64,000 bases of DNA from Cryobacterium roopkundense (GTDB lineage: Bacteria > Actinomycetota > Actinomycetes > Actinomycetales > Microbacteriaceae), in assembly GCF_014200405.1 (NCBI RefSeq), contig NZ_JACHBQ010000001.1, positions 2,914,001 through 2,978,000 on the forward strand. The letters are read 5' to 3'. How positions within the stretch are numbered: the stretch's first letter is position 1; the number at the start of each line of letters is the position of its first letter. Positions 58,512 through 64,000 of the stretch are shown here, in pieces. The position numbers and the translations under genes were made by a program. Under the pieces are notes generated by a model. The model was not told the DNA's origin and ran no database searches. It worked only from the letters and a program-made list of their open reading frames with translations.

Positions 58512-59249
58512 TCAGGTCAGGAAGTCCAGCGCCGCCACCTTGAAGGCCCGGGAACCGAGCGCGTTCATGTGCGTTCGGCCGGGCAGACCGAGGTATTCAG
58601 CGCCGACGGTGCGGGCGAGCTCGGCCACTCCCTCGGGGATGGGGTCGGCGCTGCCGGCCACGTAGAAACGCGGGATGCCGGCCGGCACATCGAGCACTGA
58701 CCCCGTCATGCCTTGCACGCACGCGAGTAGCGCCGGGCGGTTGGCCCCGCCGGCGATGGCCGCGCCGAGCACCGCGGCGATCGTGGGGTCGTTGGGCAGC
58801 TGGCCGTCGGTCACGAAACGCTCGACCGCGGCGGGGTCCCACGTGGCGAAGTGTTCGATCGGACCGGCGCCGCCGAGAACCACGCGGCGCACGCGCTCGG
58901 GAGCGAGCCGGGTGAGCGCCGCCGCCACGCGCGAGCCGAGGGAGTACGCGATCACGTCAACCTGTTCGAGTTCGAGGTCGTCGAGCACAGCCACGAGGTC
59001 GGCGGCCATCTGCCGCGGGGCGTACTCGGCGGCCCGCTGCGGGGCGTCGCTGCGGCCGTGGCCGCGCAGATCCGGCGTGATCACGCCGCGACCGGCATCC
59101 GCTAAGAATGCGACCCAGCCGGTGACGCCCCAGGTGTCGGCGGCCGTGGACGCGAAGCCGTGCACGAGCAGCACGGGCCGGTCGCCGGGAACCACGTCGT
59201 AGGCCACACGCACGCCATCGAGGCGCCGGGCGACGTGCGGCGCGCTCAA
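58512..59249 (-). CDS. Alpha/beta-fold hydrolase
   Basis: A 245-residue hydrolase. The oxyanion region is LLVHGFASTA, then TPDLRGHGRSD. The nucleophile elbow reads AYSLGS, with Ala replacing the usual first Gly. The acid lies after VAGSADPIPEG and the His in GRTHMNAL. No signal peptide. The start is TTG 59249 overlapping the stop of the nicotinamidase gene (TTGA), which implies coupling. Substrate unknown; esterases and ring-product hydrolases share this pattern. Confidence 0.85.
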   Translation of the reverse strand: MSAPHVARRLDGVRVAYDVVPGDRPVLLVHGFASTAADTWGVTGWVAFLADAGRGVITPDLRGHGRSDAPQRAAEYAPRQMAADLVAVLDDLELEQVDVIAYSLGSRVAAALTRLAPERVRRVVLGGAGPIEHFATWDPAAVERFVTDGQLPNDPTIAAVLGAAIAGGANRPALLACVQGMTGSVLDVPAGIPRFYVAGSADPIPEGVAELARTVGAEYLGLPGRTHMNALGSRAFKVAALDFLT

Positions 59250-59845
59250 TCGAGCACGGTCGTGGTGGTCGACACAGCGAGAACCGCGCCCATGTGGGCC
59301 AGTTCGGCGAGCGCGGCCTGGCTCGCGGACTCGTCGACGCCCGCGATCAGATCAGTAAACACGCGCACGTGCTGGCCGTGCTCGAGCGCGTCGAGTGTCG
59401 AGGCGCGCACGCAATGGTCCGTCGCGAGGCCGACCACATCCACATCGGTGACACCGCGCTGGGCGAGCAGCGCGCCGAGGGTGTCGCCGACACCAGTTTT
59501 TCCCTCGAAGATGGAGTAGCCCGGCTCGCCTTGGCCCTTGTAGATGTGTACGGCACGGTCGGGCAGAACCAGATCGGGGTGGTACTCGGCGCCGGGGGTG
59601 CCGGCCACGCAGTGCACGGGCCAGGTGCTCACGAAGTCGGGTTCGCCGGTCAGGGCGATGTGCCCTCCGTTGTCGCTGTCGGCAGTGTGCCAATCCCGCG
59701 AGGCGAAGATGTGCCGATACGCCTGCGGATGCGCCGCGAGTAAGGCGCTGATGCCGGCCGTGACGGCCGCCCCGCCGGTAACCGCCAGGGCGCCGCCCTC
59801 CGTGAAATCGTTCTGAACGTCGATGATGAACAGGGCGCGGGTCAC
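59246..59845 (-). CDS. pncA: Nicotinamidase PncA
   Basis: A 199-residue isochorismatase-fold amidase converting nicotinamide to nicotinate for NAD salvage. The triad is Asp in IIDVQNDF (residue 9), Lys in IYKGQGEPGYS, and Cys in GLATDHCVRAS. The metal-binding region is FASRDWHTAD with later His residues. The GSGY-like element YSIFEG also fits nicotinamidase rather than other isochorismatase relatives. ATG 59845 has AAAGGAG upstream. Forms a coupled pair with the downstream hydrolase gene. Confidence 0.93.
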   Translation of the reverse strand: MTRALFIIDVQNDFTEGGALAVTGGAAVTAGISALLAAHPQAYRHIFASRDWHTADSDNGGHIALTGEPDFVSTWPVHCVAGTPGAEYHPDLVLPDRAVHIYKGQGEPGYSIFEGKTGVGDTLGALLAQRGVTDVDVVGLATDHCVRASTLDALEHGQHVRVFTDLIAGVDESASQAALAELAHMGAVLAVSTTTTVLD

Positions 59846-59865
59846 GATAGCTCCTTTGCTAAGGG

Positions 59866-61596
59866 TTAGTTGTTAGACAGATTATCGCCGCATCGGAAGA
59901 AGCCGGCGGTAATCGTGTCGATGGCCTGTTTCGCGTTGTCGCTCACGTTGCCGAGGGCGTAGACGGCGAAGGTGAGCGGGGTGCCGTCGGCGGCACGGAT
60001 GATTCCGGAGAGCGTGTAGCCGGTGGTGATCCAGCCGGTTTTCGCGAAGACGGCGCCGTCTGCCACCGAGTTCGGGCCGGCAAACCTGTCGCTGTACGAG
60101 AGCGAACCGGAGGGTCCTCCAGCCACCGGAAGGCCGTCGAAGATCACGCCGAGGTTGCCCTCCCGGGCGTTGATCTTCACGAACAGGGCGGTCATGTACG
60201 CGGGCGACACGGCGTTGGCGGGACTGAGCCCGGAGCCGTCCTTGATCACGATCCCGGTCGTGTCGATCCCGTACGGGGCGAGGCCGTCCACCACACCCTG
60301 CTGCAGCGACGCGAAGTCGTTGCCGGCGCCGCTTCTGATGGACGTGAGTCGGGCGAGCATCTCGGCGATGGTGTTGTCGGACACGATGAGTGACTGCGTG
60401 ATCAGGGTGGACACCGGTTGGGACTGCACCGAGCCGAGCTGCGCGGCACCGGGTGGCGCGGTGCCCTGGCTCACGGTCACACCGCCGCCGAGGGCTTCTG
60501 CGAAGGCCTGCCCGGCGCGCGCGACGGGGTCTTCGCTGCGCGGGGAGGTGCTGCGGCTCGGGTTGTCGCGGTCCCCGTCCACCTGCAGGGCTGTGATTTC
60601 GGGCATATAACCGAGGCCGAGTTCGGAGCGGGCCCAACCATCGTCCCACTCGGGGCCGGAGAAATAGCTTGAGTCGAGCACCAGGCTCGTCATCGGCACG
60701 CCCGCGTTGGCGGGGTCGGCGTCCCACGCCGCCCGCGCCTGCGCGGCTAGATCGTCAAGGTGCGCGGCGCCGGTGTAGAACGGTTCCGCCCCGCTCGGCA
60801 GCCTGGAGAGCGTGAGGTCTCCGCCGCCCACGAGCACGACCTGGCCGGGCTCGCTGCCCTTCACGACGGTGGTCGTTGCCCGAAAATCTGGGCCGAGCAC
60901 GCTCAGCGCTGCAGCGCTCGTGACGACCTTGAGCACGCTCGCCGTGGCAGAGGCTGTCGTACCGCCGCGGTCAAAGAGCACCTCGCCGGTCGTGGCGTTC
61001 ATGACCTGGCCCTGAAAATTGGCCAGTCTGGCGTCGGCGGCGAGCCCGGCCACCGAGCAGGTGCGCAGCCGACTGGCTGCGGTCGCTGCGCCGGGGACCG
61101 GCCGCGCAGGCGGCACTGTTGCGGTGGGCGTGGGGGTGGGGGTGGCCGTTTCCAGAGCGGATGCCGCGCGCGGTTCCTCCGCGCCGGTCTGGGTTCCCGC
61201 GAAGACCGCGCCGGTGCCGAGCAGGGCGAACACGAGGGCCCCGGCCGTGACCAGCCAGGCGCGGGGGTGCCGTGCGAAGACCACGCCGAGGCCGGTGGTC
61301 TTCGCGGTGGGCGCCGCGGCCCGAGCGGTTTCGGCGACGGGAAGCACGGTGGTGGTGCCCTCACCGGGAATCACTGTGGTGGTGGCGGCGTCGGCGACGG
61401 GAAGCATCGTGGTCGCGGCGTCCGCGGCCGGGAACGCGGCCGTCGCGGCATCGGCGACCACGAGGTGCGCGGTGGCATCGGAATCGGGCAGGGCGGACGT
61501 GGCCGCGGCATCCGCTACCGGAAGCTGGGCCGTGGCGTCGTCGTCGAAGGCATCGTCGCGCTTGGCGTCATCGGCCGGAAGGTCTGCTTTGTCCAC
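59866..61596 (-). CDS. dacB: D-alanyl-D-alanine carboxypeptidase/endopeptidase (PBP4, DacB family)
   Basis: A 576-residue peptidoglycan hydrolase of the S13 family. Active-site boxes are SVLK (Ser-x-x-Lys, in SATASVLKVV), SDN (in LIVSDNTIAEM) and KTG (in FAKTGWITTGYT). A membrane anchor lies at about residues 112-135 (WLVTAGALVFALLGTGAVFA). In front of it is an unusual 105-residue cytoplasmic tail made of imperfect repeats such as LPVADAAT, acidic and Ala-rich. It trims cell-wall peptides outside the membrane. The tail could bind a division or cell-wall partner; nothing in the sequence says which. Confidence 0.92.
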   Translation of the reverse strand: MDKADLPADDAKRDDAFDDDATAQLPVADAAATSALPDSDATAHLVVADAATAAFPAADAATTMLPVADAATTTVIPGEGTTTVLPVAETARAAAPTAKTTGLGVVFARHPRAWLVTAGALVFALLGTGAVFAGTQTGAEEPRAASALETATPTPTPTATVPPARPVPGAATAASRLRTCSVAGLAADARLANFQGQVMNATTGEVLFDRGGTTASATASVLKVVTSAAALSVLGPDFRATTTVVKGSEPGQVVLVGGGDLTLSRLPSGAEPFYTGAAHLDDLAAQARAAWDADPANAGVPMTSLVLDSSYFSGPEWDDGWARSELGLGYMPEITALQVDGDRDNPSRSTSPRSEDPVARAGQAFAEALGGGVTVSQGTAPPGAAQLGSVQSQPVSTLITQSLIVSDNTIAEMLARLTSIRSGAGNDFASLQQGVVDGLAPYGIDTTGIVIKDGSGLSPANAVSPAYMTALFVKINAREGNLGVIFDGLPVAGGPSGSLSYSDRFAGPNSVADGAVFAKTGWITTGYTLSGIIRAADGTPLTFAVYALGNVSDNAKQAIDTITAGFFRCGDNLSNN

Positions 61597-61650
61597 CCGG
61601 TCATGTTAGCCGACGAGCCTTGGCGCGCCGGGATCGTGCCTCGACGGGCG

Positions 61651-62634
61651 CTACTCCCCGGGGTAGCGCAGCCCGATCTGGGCGCGCACGGCGTCGAGGG
61701 TCTCCATGATCGCCACGGATTCCGCCGGCGAGAGAATCTCGCCGGCCGTCTGGCCCGCCAGGATCAGCCGCTCCACCTCGCTCGCCTCGTAGTGCATGCC
61801 CCGCCCGGTGACCTCGCTCACGTACGTCTCGGTCACCTCGTTGGCGCTGTTGCATACCCGGAAGGTGGTGGGCGCGTACCAGATGGCGTCGATGTCGATC
61901 CGGCCGGCCGTGCCGAGGATGCTCGCTGTGTTCGGCCCCTTCGTATCGCTCGCGGACAGTGTCGTGGCGATCTGTCCGCCGGCGTACCGGAAGATCGTGG
62001 CGACCTGGGCATCCGCTCCGGTCTCCTTGAACGTGGCGCTCGCCAGAATGCTCTCCGGCGCACCGAACAGGTCGAACGCGAACGACACCGGATACACCCC
62101 GAGGTCGAGCAGCGCGCCGCCGCCGAGCGCGAGGTCGTTGAGGCGGTGCGCCGGGTCGTCGGGCAGCTTCTGGGTGTGGTCCACGAGGAGCGTGTGCACG
62201 TCGCCGAGCGTTCCGGCGGCGATGATCTCGCGGATGCGCGCCATGTGCGGCAGGAACCGGGTCCACATGGCCTCCTGCACGAGCAGGTTCTTCGACGCGG
62301 CGAGCGCCACGAGGGCACGGGCCTCGCCGGCGTTGAGCGTGAAAGACTTCTCGACCAAAACGTGCTTGCCGGCCTTCAGGGCGAGGGCGGCGTTGGCGGC
62401 GTGGAGCGGATGCGGCGTGCTGACGTACACGACGTCGACCTCCGGATCGTTCACCAGGGCTTCGTAACTGGCGTGCGCATTCGGGATCCCGAACTCAGCC
62501 GCGAACGCGTCGGCGGACTCCTGACTGCGTGACCCGACGGCCTGCACTGTGTGCCCGGTGAGCACGAGGTCTTCGGTGAAGGAGTGGGCGATGCCGCCCG
62601 TGGCCAGGATTCCCCAGCGGATGCCGTGTGTCAT
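61651..62634 (-). CDS. Gfo/Idh/MocA-family oxidoreductase
   Basis: A 327-residue NAD(P)-dependent oxidoreductase. The Rossmann motif is WGILATGGIAHSF, then VYVSTPHPLHAANAALAL and HVLVEKSFTLNAGEA with the conserved EK pair. The C-terminal domain contains GGGALLDLGVYPVSFA with the catalytic-region Asp and Tyr. This resembles trans-1,2-dihydrobenzene-diol dehydrogenase or sugar dehydrogenases. Substrate not predictable. The gene is single, 54 bp upstream of the PBP4 gene on the same strand. Confidence 0.9.
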   Translation of the reverse strand: MTHGIRWGILATGGIAHSFTEDLVLTGHTVQAVGSRSQESADAFAAEFGIPNAHASYEALVNDPEVDVVYVSTPHPLHAANAALALKAGKHVLVEKSFTLNAGEARALVALAASKNLLVQEAMWTRFLPHMARIREIIAAGTLGDVHTLLVDHTQKLPDDPAHRLNDLALGGGALLDLGVYPVSFAFDLFGAPESILASATFKETGADAQVATIFRYAGGQIATTLSASDTKGPNTASILGTAGRIDIDAIWYAPTTFRVCNSANEVTETYVSEVTGRGMHYEASEVERLILAGQTAGEILSPAESVAIMETLDAVRAQIGLRYPGE

Positions 62635-62709
62635 GTCCCGAGCCTAGGCGCTGTCCGCGCCCGCAACGCAGCATCCGCTCGCCCGGCGCGCGCCGCCGCG
62701 CCGCAACCG

Positions 62710-62755
62710 CCGCGCGCTACCGCCACAGCGACCGCACCCCGCCACAGCGGCGCCC
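62710..62755. repeat. Inverted partial copy of the family D GC motif
   Basis: CCGCGCGCTACCGCCACAGC (from 62710) followed by CCCCGCCACAGCGGCGC corresponds to the reverse complement of the motif at 9779-9811 (CTGCGGCGGTAGCGCGCGG). It fills most of the gap between the oxidoreductase and MFS genes. Confidence 0.5.
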
Positions 62756-62768
62756 CGGAATGGGTGTA

Positions 62769-64000
62769 CTAGGCCGGGCCGGCGGCCTGCACCCGGGCGG
62801 GCTTTGCGCCGTTCACAATTCCGAGGCCGGAGACCACCCCGGCGATGACCATCAGCACACCGGTGGCGATCACGGCGCGGTGCAGTCCCGCGAGGTCGAG
62901 GGTCGAGCCCACCACGAAGCTCAGCGCCGCGATCGCCACGAGGCCCGCCACCCTGGACACCGCGTTGTTCACCGCGGAGGCGATCCCCGCCCGGGACGAG
63001 TCGATCGCACCGAGGATGGCGGAGGTGAGCGGGGCCACCGTGATGGTGAGGCCGAGGCCGAAGACCACGACACCGGGGAAGACCTCGCTCCAGTAGTTCA
63101 CCTCGTCGCTGATGCGCAGCATGAGAAAGAAGCCCGCCGCGCTCACAAGCGGCCCAACGCACATGAACAGGCGCGGCCCGTGCACGCCCGCGAGCCTGCC
63201 GAACAGGGTCGACAAGAGGATGCTGAAAATCGTCACGGGCAGCAGGGCGAGGCCCGCGAGGGTAGCGCTGTAGCCGCCCACTTGCTGCAGGAACACTGCG
63301 AGCACGAACGACCCGATCGACAGCGCCCCGTAGAAGAAGGTCGTCGCCACGTTGCCCACCGAGAAGTTGCGCACGTGGAACAGGCTCAGCGGCATCATCG
63401 GCTGTGGTGGGCGCCGCTCGTGCAGGATGAACGCGACGAACGACACCACGCCCACGATGGCCGGCACGAAGATCACCGGGCTCGCCCAGCCGAAGTTCGG
63501 CTGCTCGATCAGCGCGAACACCGGCAGTCCGAGGCCGACCACGCCGAGAACGGCACCGAGAACGTCGACGCGAGCTCCGGCATCCGCTGGCCGATCGGCG
63601 GGCAACCGGGCCAGCAGCACGAGCGTCACCGCGATCGGCAGCACGTTGATGGCGAACACAAGGCGCCACGACGCGAGGTCGACGAGCAGACCGCCGATGA
63701 GCGGGCCGGCGATGAAGGCGGTGCTGGTCCACGCGGTCCAGGACCCGATGGCGCGCGCCTGCGCCGCGCCCGAAAAGGTGGACAGGATGAGGGCCAGGGA
63801 ACTGGGCACGAGCAGCGCCCCGGCCACGCCCTGCAGGGCGCGTGCGCCGATGAGGAACGCCGCCGAGGGCGCCACCGCACAGAGTAAAGAGGCCACCAGA
63901 AACCCGACGAGTCCCCAGAACAGCACTCGCTTGCGTCCGAACGCATCGGAGAGCGAACCGGCGAGCAGGATGATGGCGCCGAGGGTGATGAGGTACGCGT
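62769..64000 (-). CDS. MFS drug-exporter-like transporter (DHA2/EmrB-QacA type), cut by window edge
   Basis: At least 410 residues of an MFS protein whose N-terminus lies beyond the window. Motif A is GSLSDAFGRKRVLFWG, then GARALQGVAGALLVPSSLALI (a motif C-like region of the 14-segment exporters) and GPLIGGLLVDLASWRLVFAIN. It has about 12 further hydrophobic segments. Members pump out drugs and other small molecules with protons. No neighbouring regulator is visible, so the substrate is unknown. The frame is open to 64000; internal GTG codons such as 63926 are not the start. Confidence 0.9.
   Translation of the reverse strand, partial: AYLITLGAIILLAGSLSDAFGRKRVLFWGLVGFLVASLLCAVAPSAAFLIGARALQGVAGALLVPSSLALILSTFSGAAQARAIGSWTAWTSTAFIAGPLIGGLLVDLASWRLVFAINVLPIAVTLVLLARLPADRPADAGARVDVLGAVLGVVGLGLPVFALIEQPNFGWASPVIFVPAIVGVVSFVAFILHERRPPQPMMPLSLFHVRNFSVGNVATTFFYGALSIGSFVLAVFLQQVGGYSATLAGLALLPVTIFSILLSTLFGRLAGVHGPRLFMCVGPLVSAAGFFLMLRISDEVNYWSEVFPGVVVFGLGLTITVAPLTSAILGAIDSSRAGIASAVNNAVSRVAGLVAIAALSFVVGSTLDLAGLHRAVIATGVLMVIAGVVSGLGIVNGAKPARVQAAGPA

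Noticed and set aside
1..64000. tRNA or rRNA genes
   Set aside because: I read the intergenic regions for tRNA arm patterns and rRNA blocks and saw none; short regions could still hide one that a covariance search would find.

Overview
The window is about 64 kb of high-GC actinobacterial chromosome. Within that phylum, Microbacteriaceae (Cryobacterium/Salinibacterium-like) is an inference. It rests on the very high GC content, many ATGA/GTGA start-stop overlaps, a GTP-type PEP carboxykinase divergent from a RamB-type regulator, an FMN-riboswitch ribDE-ribBA-ribH operon, and the recurring word GCGGATGCC/GGCATCCGC. The species cannot be told from sequence alone. Both edges cut genes: glycerol kinase on the left, an MFS exporter on the right. 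I saw no rRNA, tRNA or CRISPR array.

Layout. 1-4.3 kb: glycerol module (glpK, glpF, glpD and a SorC-family regulator). 4.5-8.2 kb: riboflavin operon behind an FMN riboswitch. 8.3-24.4 kb: an MHS transporter, two single-domain response regulators divergent from a MASE1 sensor kinase, a three-gene ABC-2 exporter, an ABC exporter, a GH38 alpha-mannosidase, pckG and ramB. 24.6-30.3 kb: a DUF559 protein and a TetR regulator divergent from an agmatine operon (NCS1 permease, N-carbamoylputrescine amidase, agmatine deiminase). 30.4-36 kb: two CNNM/CorC membrane proteins, small membrane proteins, duplicated gene remnants and an IS1182-type element whose transposase carries an internal deletion. 36-40 kb: a thiolase/SDR/SRPBCC operon and a TrmH-type RNA methylase. 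40-53 kb: an aromatic catabolic region built around homoprotocatechuate meta-cleavage. It holds succinate-semialdehyde dehydrogenase and an IclR regulator, an MHS transporter, two paralogous GntR regulators, a CatE-like dioxygenase with a frameshifted hydrolase, an FAH-RraA fusion, a DapA-like lyase, HpaE and HpaD. 53-58.3 kb: a CitA/CitB-like two-component system divergent from a TctCBA tricarboxylate transporter. 58.5-64 kb: hydrolase, nicotinamidase, PBP4, a Gfo/Idh/MocA oxidoreductase and an MFS exporter.

How the genes fit together. HpaD opens homoprotocatechuate, HpaE oxidises the semialdehyde, and the FAH domain fits the decarboxylation/isomerisation steps. The RraA domain and the DapA-like protein are both candidates for the final aldol cleavage to pyruvate and succinate semialdehyde, which the nearby SSADH would oxidise. 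No HpaF, HpaH or classical HpaI is visible, so this looks like a rewired lower pathway. A near-perfect operator palindrome precedes the MHS transporter, and half of it recurs before the FAH-RraA gene.

The most unusual feature is the intergenic DNA. I find three families of short elements with inverted ends: family A (six copies of 90-91 bp), family B (four copies of 96-97 bp) and family C (five copies of about 60 bp). There is also a B-A-B cluster between trmH and the SSADH gene, and a 31-bp satellite attached to family C. One B copy appears to supply the C-terminal codons of the sensor kinase.
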